Assembly: GCA_029821735.1 (NCBI GenBank)
Contig: JALGSU010000002.1
Span: forward strand, 310,001 to 374,000
Origin: Candidatus Zipacnadia bacterium
GTDB taxonomy: Bacteria > Armatimonadota > Zipacnadia > Zipacnadales > UBA5352
DNA length: 64,000 nt
Direction of reading: 5' to 3'
Shown here: in pieces, positions 54,999 to 64,000 of the stretch
Numbering within the stretch: the first letter of the stretch is position 1
How the letters are laid out: each line of letters begins with the position of its first letter
Position numbers and translations under genes: made by a program
Notes under the pieces: model-generated
The model's input: only the letters and a program-made list of their open reading frames with translations
Told to the model about the DNA's origin: nothing
Database searches by the model: none

Positions 54999-56762
54999 CT
55001 ACTCGTACGCTCGCACCTCAAAGACCCGCGCCTGTTCGTCGCCGTTGGTCGCCTCGCATGTGATGCGCACCGCGCTCGCGGCCACGTCGTTGAAGTCATG
55101 CACCCGACGGCGCTGGTAGTTACCCTCGACACTCGCCACCTCGACCCAGCCCGAAGCAGTCTCCACCTCGACCCGATAGTCGCGTACCGATTCGGGCTGC
55201 GCATCGCGGATGACCCTCTTGTTGAACCCATCGCTATGTGTCAACGTAAGCGGCCGCGCGAAGCCCGTGTCGAAGATAATCTGCACCTGCGAGATGGCCT
55301 GCGGCTGATCCCAGCGCAGCTCAATGCTCTGCTCCAGCGCCTCTCCGGGCGCCGAGGCCCACTGGTTCTCATTGCCATGCCGGTGTCGGGTCACGCCGCT
55401 GAGTATCTGCCCGGCCTCCCGACCGGGTTCCTCGCTGGTCGCGGTCACCGTCGCCGACATTGCGAGATCGCCGACATCTTCGTTCGGCAGTTCCGGAATG
55501 TAGTGGTCCTCCCGCAGCAGTTGCTGCTGCAGTTCGGTAACATCGCTCTTGGAGAGCTCGCTCGGCAGGTTCATGCTCTCAACACACAGCGCGGCCGCCG
55601 CTCCAACTGCCTGACCCATCGCCGCGCCGGTCGCCGCCACGCGCGTCGACCCCATCGCCATGTGCGTGCAACTCGCGCACCGCCCGGCCATCATCAGGTT
55701 GTGCACGTTGCGCGAGTACAGCGACCGTAGCGGGATGGAGTAGAGGTCAGGCACGTGCAAATGCCACGAGGGCGGGGTCGGGTCATAGATGCCAGCGGGC
55801 GGGTGAGTGTCCACCGACCAGCCACCGTGAGCGATGCGATCCTCGAACACGCGCTGCTCCATGACGTCGCGCTCGGTCAGGATATGCGGTCCCATCAGCC
55901 GACGCGATTCGCGCTTGGCCGGCAGCACCCCGAACCACCGCATCGCCCAGTTCTCCGCGTCAAACTCGCCGCTGTTCTTGGCGTAATCCCACACGCCGAA
56001 CAGACAGGCCAGCAGTTCCTGGCGGATCTCGTCCTGGTCCTTGATCATGTCCAACTCGCCGCCCCACTCAATCCACCAGTGGCCATGGCGCAGTTCGCCG
56101 GGCTGACGATGCGGGAGTTGTTCCTTCGTGAACTTCTTCGCCCAGTCCGGGGCGGTAAACGGGGCTGGTTTGCCGGTGTCCTCGGCAATCCACATCAGCG
56201 AACAGCCCATCGTCTTGTTGTCAGGTCCCTCGGCATGTGGCTCATTGAACTCGCCCGGGCCCTCGCGACCAATGCGGAAGTCAGCGCCCGCCTGGAAACC
56301 CAGCGCACCGTCGCCGGTGCAGTCAATGAAGACCGCTCCCTCGACCGTGAGTTCCTCCTCGGTCCAGGGCCGGGCGCAGGTGATCGAGCCGATGCAGCCA
56401 TAGTCGGTCATCGCCGCGTGCGTTACCGAGGTGTTCACCAGCAGGCGCACGCTGGGCTCGGCACGCACCCACTCCTCCAGCACCAGGTCCCAGATCGAGT
56501 TGCTACGCTGGGGGTTGCGGTAGGCGTCCTCAAGGCGCATCTCCTCAATGATGCCGCCCTCTCGCCCATGCGGCCGCCCGCCTGAGCAATCTGCACCAGT
56601 TGCGTGGACGCGGATTTCGCTTGAGGTATTGCCGCCCAGCATCGGCCGATCCTGCAGCAGGAGGACATCGGCACCTGACCGAGCGGCCTCAATAGTTGCG
56701 CAGACACCGGCCAGACCTCCGCCGGCCACTACGACTTCGGCTTCCAGGTGACGATGAGTCAT
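54999..56762 (-). CDS. FAD-dependent oxidoreductase with C-terminal discoidin-like domain
   Basis: The 587-residue protein belongs to the FAD-dependent oxidoreductase group common in Planctomycetes- and Armatimonadetes-type genomes. FAD binding is shown by VVVAGGGLAGVCATIEAARSG (about 10-30), the GGNTSSEI loop (about 43-50), FIDCTGDGALGF and AGRCASCTHMAMGSTRV near residue 385. A C-terminal F5/8 type C-like beta domain (about 460-587: ILSGVTRHRHGNENQWAS and VQIIFDTGFARPL) probably binds sugar. Dozens of residues between are of unknown role. ATG at 56762 follows GGAGG by 7 bases; the frame to 56897 lacks a site. No signal peptide is apparent. The substrate may be a glycan-derived acid, but this is a guess. 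Confidence 0.88.
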   Translation of the reverse strand: MTHRHLEAEVVVAGGGLAGVCATIEAARSGADVLLLQDRPMLGGNTSSEIRVHATGADCSGGRPHGREGGIIEEMRLEDAYRNPQRSNSIWDLVLEEWVRAEPSVRLLVNTSVTHAAMTDYGCIGSITCARPWTEEELTVEGAVFIDCTGDGALGFQAGADFRIGREGPGEFNEPHAEGPDNKTMGCSLMWIAEDTGKPAPFTAPDWAKKFTKEQLPHRQPGELRHGHWWIEWGGELDMIKDQDEIRQELLACLFGVWDYAKNSGEFDAENWAMRWFGVLPAKRESRRLMGPHILTERDVMEQRVFEDRIAHGGWSVDTHPPAGIYDPTPPSWHLHVPDLYSIPLRSLYSRNVHNLMMAGRCASCTHMAMGSTRVAATGAAMGQAVGAAAALCVESMNLPSELSKSDVTELQQQLLREDHYIPELPNEDVGDLAMSATVTATSEEPGREAGQILSGVTRHRHGNENQWASAPGEALEQSIELRWDQPQAISQVQIIFDTGFARPLTLTHSDGFNKRVIRDAQPESVRDYRVEVETASGWVEVASVEGNYQRRRVHDFNDVAASAVRITCEATNGDEQARVFEVRAYE

Positions 56763-56915
56763 GATGGGGCCTCCAGGATGGGGCAATCGCCTGCCAAGCG
56801 CGGGTACGCTTCCTCGGAGGCGGCATCTGCTCCTCCCCCCGCGCGCAGGTAGACGTGCCGCCCGCGACGAATGCGGTAGCGTCAGCGATCGGGTCATGCT
56901 TCACTGGAGGCCAAC

Positions 56916-57829
56916 ATCATACGGAAACTGCTGCTGGGATTGCTGCTCGTGGTGGCACTGCCCGGCGTCGCGCAAGAAACCCCTGCCCTCGATGTCATAC
57001 AGACGCTGGACCGCATAGCCGACTTCAACTTCGCGATCATGAGCGACCACAAAGGCTCCGCGCCCGCTAACTCGCCGGAGATGGCGCGAATGGCGCGGTG
57101 GGTTGACGAGAGCGGAGACCGCTTCGTCATCGGCCTCGGCGACCACCTGTGCGCGCGATTCGACAACCCGTTCCTGGACTTCATCGGCGGCGACCGCTGG
57201 TGGGCACAACACTTCTACCCCAATATCGCCGACGGTGAGAACGAATACTACGGGGCCGGTCAGGGAGACTGGGGCGCCGGGGGGCAACTGCTGGAAGACG
57301 CGTCAGTGTATGGCCGCCCGGGCGTGACGGTCCGCGACAACAAGTGCGAGTACTACGCGCGCATCTTCGCGAAGGGCTTCGTGATCCACCTCATCCAGCT
57401 TCACTATTCGGATAATCCGCCCGACATCTCGATCGCGTTCAGCGAGGACACCCGCCGCTTCCTGGCCGACACGCTGACTCGCGGACCGGCTACTGGGTTC
57501 ACGAACTGACGCCGGAGCGCCAGGCGCTGGTGATGGACAAGTGCGACCTGGTACTGTCCGCGACCACGCACAACTACGGTCGGCAGGTCATCGATGGGTA
57601 TAGAGACCGGGGCGCGCTGTGCCTGAACACGGGCTCGGTGTGCTACGCGCGAGACGCGAACCACGGCTACATACAGGTCCACGTCTTCGGCGATCGCCGG
57701 CCAACGATGCTCATACAGTACATCAGCGCAGTGGACGATGTGCGTCGGGCGTCGAGCGCGGGCAATCCGGTGTTCGTGAAGGAGTTGGCCGGTCGGGTGT
57801 GGCAGGTTGCGCCATTAGGGGAGCAGTAG
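56916..57829 (+). pseudogene. metallophosphoesterase-like gene broken by a frameshift and lacking a normal start
   Basis: A signal peptide (KLLLGLLLVVALPGVAQ) and FNFAIMSDHKGSAPA, FVIGLGDHLCARF (56990-57160) are read in one frame, which ends at TGA 57507-57509. The second half (RTGYWVHELTPERQ, CDLVLSATTHNYGRQV, GALCLNTGSVCY) continues in the -1 frame to 57829. The switch lies between 57476 and 57490 with no slippery heptamer, which fits a one-base loss or sequencing error. The start is also odd: GGAGG at 56906-56910 precedes ATC (56916) and ATA (56919), with no ATG/GTG/TTG in place. Together the parts would encode about 304 residues with calcineurin-like DxH, GDH and THN motifs. It lies between the divergent FAD gene and mreB. 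Confidence 0.65.
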
Positions 57830-57837
57830 CCCCCGCC

Positions 57838-58860
57838 TCACCACAGCCGCAGGCCGCCGCCCTCGGCGCGGTCGAGGAAGTCCACGCCCTCAAGGACCTT
57901 GCCCGTGCCCAGAGCAACGCAGGACACCGGATCGTCAGCCACACGCGTGGGTATGCCGGTCTCCAACTCGAGCAGCCTGTCCATCCCGGCCAGCAACGCG
58001 CCGCCGCCGGTGAGGTAGATGCCACGCTCGATGATGTCTGCCGCCAGCTCCGGGGGCGTGCGCTCCAGCAGTGACTTCACGCTCTCAACGATGGCCAGCA
58101 CACATTCGGATATCGCGCTGCGTATCTCGATCGAGCTGACAGCGACGGTCTTGGGCAGCCCGGTGATCACGTCTCGGCCCCGCACATCGATCTCACGCTC
58201 ATCCTCAAGCTCGTATGCCGACCCTATCTGGATCTTAATGGCCTCGGAGGTTCGCTCGCCGATGTCCAGGTTGTAGACGCGCTTGATGTGGCGAAGAATG
58301 GACTCGTCGAGGTGGTTGCCGCCGGTACGTAGCGAGTCGCTGACCACGATGCCGCCCAGCGATATGACCGCGATGTCGGTCGTGCCACCGCCAATGTCGA
58401 CGACCATGTTCCCGCCCGCGGCCGAGATGGGGAGGCCCGCGCCGATCGCGGCGGCCATCGGCTCCTCGATGGGAATGACCTTGCCCGCTCCGGCGGCGCG
58501 TGTGGCGTCCAGTGCCGCACGACGCTCAACGCTGGTTGCTGCGGAGGGCACGCAGATGACTGCCAGCGGCTTGAATATGCGCCCACGAAGACCGCAGGCT
58601 TTGCGGATGAGGTAGGTGAGCATCTCTCGGGTAATCGAGTAGTCCGCGATGACCCCGTCACGCATTGGCCGCTTGGCAACGATGTTCCCGGGCGTGCGCC
58701 CGAGCATCTCCCGCGCCTGCTCTCCCACCGATAGCACATTACCGTGCCCGTCGATGGCCACCACCGAGGGCTCGCGCACAACGATGCCACGCCCACGCGC
58801 ATAGACTACTATCGTGGCGGTGCCCAGATCGATGCCAATGCGCTCGCCGAGACCGAACAT
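57838..58860 (-). CDS. mreB: MreB/Mbl-type actin-like cell-shape protein
   Basis: MreB guides lateral wall synthesis in rods. The 340-residue protein has the five actin motifs: IGIDLGTATIVVYARG (phosphate 1), GVIADYSIT, VVDIGGGTTDIAVISLGGI (phosphate 2), HLDESILRHIKR (connect) and IYLTGGGALLAGMD (adenosine). An N-terminal MFGLGE start is typical. ATG at 58860 overlaps the TGA of murA (TGATG) and has AGGAGG 7 bases upstream, so the genes are coupled. The order atp operon, murA, then an mreB family gene matches mbl in Firmicutes, so mbl-like is as good a name. Confidence 0.94.
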   Translation of the reverse strand: MFGLGERIGIDLGTATIVVYARGRGIVVREPSVVAIDGHGNVLSVGEQAREMLGRTPGNIVAKRPMRDGVIADYSITREMLTYLIRKACGLRGRIFKPLAVICVPSAATSVERRAALDATRAAGAGKVIPIEEPMAAAIGAGLPISAAGGNMVVDIGGGTTDIAVISLGGIVVSDSLRTGGNHLDESILRHIKRVYNLDIGERTSEAIKIQIGSAYELEDEREIDVRGRDVITGLPKTVAVSSIEIRSAISECVLAIVESVKSLLERTPPELAADIIERGIYLTGGGALLAGMDRLLELETGIPTRVADDPVSCVALGTGKVLEGVDFLDRAEGGGLRLW

Positions 58861-60140
58861 CACATGTCCTCCTGGTCGGTCTGCGCGATGCTCTCAATAT
58901 CTGCACCGAGTTCACTGAGCTTGCCAATGATATCCACGTATCCCCGGCCCACCAGTTCGGCGCCGCTTATCTCTGTCGTGCCTTCTGCCACCAGGCCAGC
59001 CAGTATCAGTGCTGCCCCGGCGCGAATATCGGTGGCCACCACCGGCGCCGCGTAAAGCTGTGGCACGCCCTTGAAGATCGCCGCCCCCTCCATGACTCTC
59101 ACGTCTGCACCCATGCGGATCAGCTCGTCCACATAGTTGAAGCGCGCATCAAAAATCGTTTCCTCGATCACACTGGTGCCGCGAGCGCCTGCCATCAAAG
59201 CGCCGGTACTCGGCTGCAGATCGGTCGGATAGCCAGGATAGGGGGCGGTCATTATGTCAACTGCGTTCGCGCGCTGATCCATCTTCAGGGACACCCTTGT
59301 GCCTTCGGCTGTTATCTCACAGCCGACTTGCTGAAGCATGTCGAAGACCATCTGCATGTGCTCGGGATCGACCGGATCAAGCGTGATATCCCCGCCCGTC
59401 ATCGCGCCGGCAATGAGGAACGTTCCTGCCTCCATCCGGTCGCTAATGGCGGTCCATTCACAGCCGTGCAGCTTGCTTACACCATGTATCTCAAGGGTGG
59501 TCGTGCCGATGCCACGGATATCAGCCCCGCACGCCGTGAGGAAGCGCTGGCAGTCAACGACCTCCGGCTCGCGCGACGCGTTCTCAATGACCGTTACTCC
59601 CTCTGCGAGAGCGCCCGAAAGCATGATATTGACCGTCGCCCCGACGCTACGCAAACGCGGATCCATGTAGATCCGCGCCCCATGCAGCTTCTTGGCCTCC
59701 GCGTGCATAACCCCGTACTTCTCCTCCACCGTAGCACCCAAAGCCTTGAACCCGCGGATATGGAAGTCAACTGGCCGCGTCCCGATAACACACCCGCCCG
59801 GCAGCGGAACTTGCGCTTCGCCAAAACGGGCCAGCAATGGCCCCGCGACGTAGAAGGACCCGCGCATCCGTCGGACCAGATCATACGGAGCGGAGACCGA
59901 GTTGATGTTCGAGGCGTCGATGCGCAGGCCATCGCCGGTGTCATGCGTCACCTGCGCGCCAAGCGCCTTGAGCATCTCGATCATCGTTGTCACGTCGGCG
60001 ATTTCGGGGATGTTCTTGAATATGACCTCGCCGTCTATGAGGAGCGAAGCGGCAAGAAGGGGCAGTGAGCCGTTCTTCGAGCCACTAACTCGAACGGCCC
60101 CTCCAAGGGGCGTGCCGCCCGTGATCGCGATCGTTGACAT
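58860..60140 (-). CDS. murA: UDP-N-acetylglucosamine 1-carboxyvinyltransferase
   Basis: MurA starts peptidoglycan synthesis by moving enolpyruvate from PEP to UDP-GlcNAc. The 426-residue enzyme has GAVRVSGSKNGSLPLLAAS with the catalytic Lys about 22, the flexible active loop PGGCVIGTRPVDFH with Cys about 117, which is the fosfomycin target, and TAPYPGYPTDLQ near the C-terminus. A Cys rather than Asp in this position predicts fosfomycin binding. ATG at 60140 follows AGAGAGG by 10 bases; the frame to 60305 is a spacer with hairpins. It lies 223 bases after atpC and overlaps mreB. Confidence 0.95.
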   Translation of the reverse strand: MSTIAITGGTPLGGAVRVSGSKNGSLPLLAASLLIDGEVIFKNIPEIADVTTMIEMLKALGAQVTHDTGDGLRIDASNINSVSAPYDLVRRMRGSFYVAGPLLARFGEAQVPLPGGCVIGTRPVDFHIRGFKALGATVEEKYGVMHAEAKKLHGARIYMDPRLRSVGATVNIMLSGALAEGVTVIENASREPEVVDCQRFLTACGADIRGIGTTTLEIHGVSKLHGCEWTAISDRMEAGTFLIAGAMTGGDITLDPVDPEHMQMVFDMLQQVGCEITAEGTRVSLKMDQRANAVDIMTAPYPGYPTDLQPSTGALMAGARGTSVIEETIFDARFNYVDELIRMGADVRVMEGAAIFKGVPQLYAAPVVATDIRAGAALILAGLVAEGTTEISGAELVGRGYVDIIGKLSELGADIESIAQTDQEDM

Positions 60141-60167
60141 AGCTGATCCGCCTCTCTGCGCCGGTCC

Positions 60168-60353
60168 AACGCACCTGAGTGCGTTCCGGTTACGCCGCTT
60201 GCCGCTCGTTAGTGAATGATGCCGTTTCCCCGCTGTACACACCAACATGCGATGGCGCCCCAACTCCACCATCGCTACATCCGGGGACCATGCACTTCCG
60301 CGCACGTCCGCGTGTTGTCACTCGCTCATGGTTTCGACGCCTCGACAGGCGTC
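60168..60353 (-). repeat. three short hairpins in the atpC-murA spacer
   Basis: The 223-base spacer holds GACGCCT/AGGCGTC (60336-60342/60347-60353, 4-base loop), GCGATGG/CCATCGC (60249-60255/60269-60275) and AACGCAC/GTGCGTT (60168-60174/60179-60185, 4-base loop). The first lies just after the atpC stop as read on the minus strand. None has a U tract. They may slow or end atp transcription, or fold in the murA leader. Confidence 0.5.
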
Positions 60354-60363
60354 CCCTGCCAGA

Positions 60364-60780
60364 CTAGCTCGCCCGGCCCTGTGAACCAACCCTCAGGCGG
60401 TTCAGAGCTCGGCCCAACGCCAACTCCGCACGGCTGACATCGCTGTCGGACTCCTCAAGCGACAGGCGCTGCCGAGCCCGGTCCAGCGCCCGTTGCGCAC
60501 GCTCAATATCGATCGCACTGGCCACTTCAGAGGCTTCAGAGACGACCACCACGCCCGTGGCTTCGACCCGAAGCACACCGCCTGCCGTGGCCAGATGCAC
60601 CTTCACGTCCGCGGAGTCCGTGACAACGATCTCCCCGATAGCCAGTTCGGCAACCATCGGCGCATGCCCCGCCAGCACACCAAGCCTGCCGTCCGCGGCC
60701 GGGACATTCAGCGACGTCGCCTCGCCCTCGAAGAGCGTGGCTGCCGGAGTCGCGATCGTCAGAGCAAAGGAAGCGGCCAT
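60364..60780 (-). CDS. atpC: ATP synthase epsilon subunit
   Basis: AtpC is part of the central rotor stalk and inhibits hydrolysis. The 138-residue protein has the N-terminal beta-sandwich (ALTIATPAATLFEGEA, VPAADGRLGVLAGHAPMVAEL, VHLATAGGVLRVEATGVVVV) and the C-terminal helical hairpin of IERAQRALDRARQRLSLEE. Length and layout are normal. It starts 12 bases after the atpD stop. Confidence 0.96.
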   Translation of the reverse strand: MAASFALTIATPAATLFEGEATSLNVPAADGRLGVLAGHAPMVAELAIGEIVVTDSADVKVHLATAGGVLRVEATGVVVVSEASEVASAIDIERAQRALDRARQRLSLEESDSDVSRAELALGRALNRLRVGSQGRAS

Positions 60781-60792
60781 ATCAGATCGTGC

Positions 60793-62250
<1,458 letters not shown>

Positions 62251-63114
62251 CTACTGCCCCAGGGCGTCCGCGCCACCAACAACATCCAGCAGATCGCTCG
62301 TGATCTGCGCCTGTCTCGCCCGATTGATGAACCGGGTCAGCTCTTCGAGAATGTCTTCCGCACTGTCAGTGGCTGCGGACATCGCCATCAGCCGAGCGCT
62401 ATGTTCAGAGGCAGCCGCCTCCAGCATGAACTGGCGCACTTGCGCCTTCACATACATTGGAAGCAGACGCGTCAGAAGCTCATCGGGCTCCGGCTCGAAG
62501 AGGTAGAGGCCGTCGCCCGTCGCTGCCTCGCTCTTGGGCGGTTCCACCGGCAGGAGCCGCTCTATGGTTGGCTCGTTGACCATCCGTGAAACGAAACGCG
62601 GGTAGCACACATACACCGCGTCCACATCGCCGGCTTCATACATGGCCAACGTCTGAGCCGCCATCGCCACGGCATCCCGCCCCTGCAGCTTGTCCACCAT
62701 GGCCGGGTACTCGCGACGCACGTGCAGCATGGCCCGACGCGCCATCTCGGCTGCACGCCCTCCCACCGTCAGCACGTCAACCGGGACATCCTGCTGTCGA
62801 GCGAACTCGATCGCGCGACCTATGACGCTGGCATTGAACCCGCCGCACAAGCCTTTGTCGCCAGCGACAGCGATCAGGCCAATCCGCTCAACACTTCGCC
62901 CATCGATCAGCGGATCTCGCAGGCCGGGGCTGCTGTGCGCCATCGTGAGCGCGGTCGCCTCGGCCACCTGCGAGTAGTAGAACATGGCCCGATCGCGGGC
63001 GCTCAGTGCGCGTTTCAGTTTCGCAGCGGACACAAGCTTCATCGCGCGGGTGATCTGCCTGATCTCGCCGACGATGCGTTTCTTGTGCCGAAGCGCACGA
63101 AGGTTTTCGGGCAC
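62251..63114 (-). CDS. atpG: ATP synthase gamma subunit
   Basis: AtpG is the rotating shaft inside the F1 head. The 287-residue protein has the N-terminal helix RHKKRIVGEIRQITRAMKLVSAAKLKRA in pieces (IRQITRAMKLVSAAKL), the GDKGLCGGFNASV loop, and the C-terminal helix EHSARLMAMSAATDSAED followed by NRARQAQITSDLLDVVGGADAL, all diagnostic. The GTG start at 63114 has GGAAGG about 10 bases upstream. It sits 30 bases after atpA. Confidence 0.96.
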   Translation of the reverse strand: MPENLRALRHKKRIVGEIRQITRAMKLVSAAKLKRALSARDRAMFYYSQVAEATALTMAHSSPGLRDPLIDGRSVERIGLIAVAGDKGLCGGFNASVIGRAIEFARQQDVPVDVLTVGGRAAEMARRAMLHVRREYPAMVDKLQGRDAVAMAAQTLAMYEAGDVDAVYVCYPRFVSRMVNEPTIERLLPVEPPKSEAATGDGLYLFEPEPDELLTRLLPMYVKAQVRQFMLEAAASEHSARLMAMSAATDSAEDILEELTRFINRARQAQITSDLLDVVGGADALGQ

Positions 63115-63144
63115 CGTGTGTTCGCCTTCCCGTGTTCCGTCGCG

Positions 63145-64000
63145 CTACTCTGTGTGCTGGAAGCGCCATTCGCGCTTGCACGTCTCTATGGTCTCAGCCA
63201 ACTGGACCTCGTCCTCTTCGGAGAGAACCCGCGTCTGCTCAAGACGAGCCACCATGTCCGCGTTCTTCTCGCGCACATAGCTGATGAGCAGCTCGTCGAA
63301 CTCGACAACGTCAGCGATCGGCACATCAATGAGATGCCCACGCGTGCTGGCGAAGAGCGTGATGACCTGATCCACCTCAGGGGATGGCGCCAGCGGTGCC
63401 TGTTTCAGCACCTCCATGATGCGCTCGCCCTGCTCGAGAATCGCTTTGGTGTCGTCATCGAGGTCAGCCCCGAACTGCGCGAAAGCCTCATACTCGCGGT
63501 AGTGCGCCAAGTCCAGCTTCAGCCGCGAGCCGACAGTCTTGATCATCTTGCTCTGCGCATCGCTGCCCACGCGCGAGACGCTCAGACCGATGCTCACGGC
63601 CGGCCTCTGCCCCTCGTGGAAGAGCTTCGGATCCAGGTAGATCTGCCCGTCCGTGATCGAGACGATGTTGGTCGGGATGTACGCGGAGAAGTCGCCCTCC
63701 TGGGTCTCGATGACGGGCAGAGCCGTCAGCGATCCGCCACCCTCGGCCTCGGACATCTTGGCGGCACGCTCAAGCAGTCGCGAGTGCAGGTTGAAGATAT
63801 CTCCCGGATATGCCTCACGCCCCGGCGGCCGCCGCAGCAACAGCGATACTTGCCTGTAGGCCACGGCGTGCTTGGAGAGGTCATCGTAGACCACCAGAGC
63901 ATGCCCGCCCGCGTCCCGCACCGCTTCGCCGATAGCACAGCCTGCATACGGAGCGATGTACTGCAGCGCAGCAGGATCGCTGGCCGTCGCGACCACAATA
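63145..64000 (-). CDS. atpA: ATP synthase alpha subunit, C-terminal part (cut by the window edge)
   Basis: The visible 284 residues cover the C-terminal half of Atp[39 protein letters not shown], the [28 protein letters not shown] stretch in pieces ([14 protein letters not shown]), [12 protein letters not shown], the arginine-finger region [13 protein letters not shown]-type reading [13 protein letters not shown], and the helical [20 protein letters not shown]. The frame is open at base 64000, so the gene continues outside; upstream atp genes should follow. It is the first visible gene of the atpAGDC-murA-mreB run. Confidence 0.97.
   Translation of the reverse strand, partial: IVVATASDPAALQYIAPYAGCAIGEAVRDAGGHALVVYDDLSKHAVAYRQVSLLLRRPPGREAYPGDIFNLHSRLLERAAKMSEAEGGGSLTALPVIETQEGDFSAYIPTNIVSITDGQIYLDPKLFHEGQRPAVSIGLSVSRVGSDAQSKMIKTVGSRLKLDLAHYREYEAFAQFGADLDDDTKAILEQGERIMEVLKQAPLAPSPEVDQVITLFASTRGHLIDVPIADVVEFDELLISYVREKNADMVARLEQTRVLSEEDEVQLAETIETCKREWRFQHTE

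Noticed and set aside
57476-57490. Programmed -1 frameshift in the metallophosphoesterase gene
   Set aside because: There is no X-XXY-YYZ slippery heptamer and no obvious downstream stem; a lost base or sequencing error is simpler.
58665-60068. A 467-codon plus-strand frame opposite murA and mreB
   Set aside because: Both opposite genes are unmistakable; this frame has no recognisable motif.

Overview
The window is a GC-rich, gene-dense bacterial chromosome segment with no phage, transposon, CRISPR array, rRNA or recognisable tRNA. Several neighbourhoods point to the Terrabacteria side of the tree: a pyrK-pyrD pair of the class 1B type, a YvcK homologue followed by gapA, pgk and tpiA, a lone PdxT glutaminase, and an ATP synthase operon running atpA-atpG-atpD-atpC into murA and then an mreB-type gene, as seen around murAA/mbl in Bacillus. 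The many secreted glycan-active proteins, Gfo/Idh/MocA oxidoreductases and sugar isomerases resemble Armatimonadota or similar uncultured phyla. The phylum is an inference. Promoters of the standard -35/-10 kind are visible (7077, 16667, 43007, 43160, 54243).

Layout. 1-7 kb (minus strand): a cupin, a DUF3604/PHP-type protein, a secreted DUF4139 protein, a six-hairpin glycosidase and pyrK-pyrD. 7-16.6 kb: an M50 site-2 protease with CBS domains (plus strand), then on the minus strand glmU coupled to a degenerate Gfo/Idh protein; an ECF sigma factor, its zinc-type anti-sigma factor and a redoxin lacking its CxxC; a kinase-like protein; a NapH-type polyferredoxin; a 48-residue CxxC membrane peptide; a sugar isomerase; and a Gfo/Idh dehydrogenase. 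16.8-29.4 kb (mostly plus): fdhD, then very large secreted proteins for glycan breakdown (ThuA/LamG-like, CBM plus TIM barrel, GH42-like, heparinase II/III-like) and a zinc-finger membrane protein.

29.4-43 kb: metallophosphoesterase, two secreted unknowns, a MobA-like protein, a GH29 alpha-L-fucosidase, a GNAT enzyme, a lipoprotein and two tandem secreted subtilases with calcium-type loops and FlgD-like C-termini, read from a near-consensus promoter at 43.0 kb. 43.2-52.7 kb (plus): yvcK, gapA, pgk, tpiA and, 15 bases after tpiA, a 1577-residue secreted multidomain protein. 52.7-57.8 kb: an RmlA-type nucleotidyltransferase, pdxT, a HAD phosphatase, an FAD oxidoreductase with a discoidin-like tail, and a frameshifted metallophosphoesterase. 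57.8-64 kb (minus): mreB, murA, atpC, atpD, atpG and part of atpA.

How it fits together. The picture is of a heterotroph that degrades complex glycans outside the cell, takes in sugars (fucose and oxidised or uncommon sugars among them), funnels them through glycolysis, and carries its cell-wall (glmU, murA, mreB, yvcK) and energy genes nearby. The least explained parts are the sigma/anti-sigma/redoxin plus polyferredoxin/CxxC-peptide block at 10.8-14.7 kb and the modular secreted giants.
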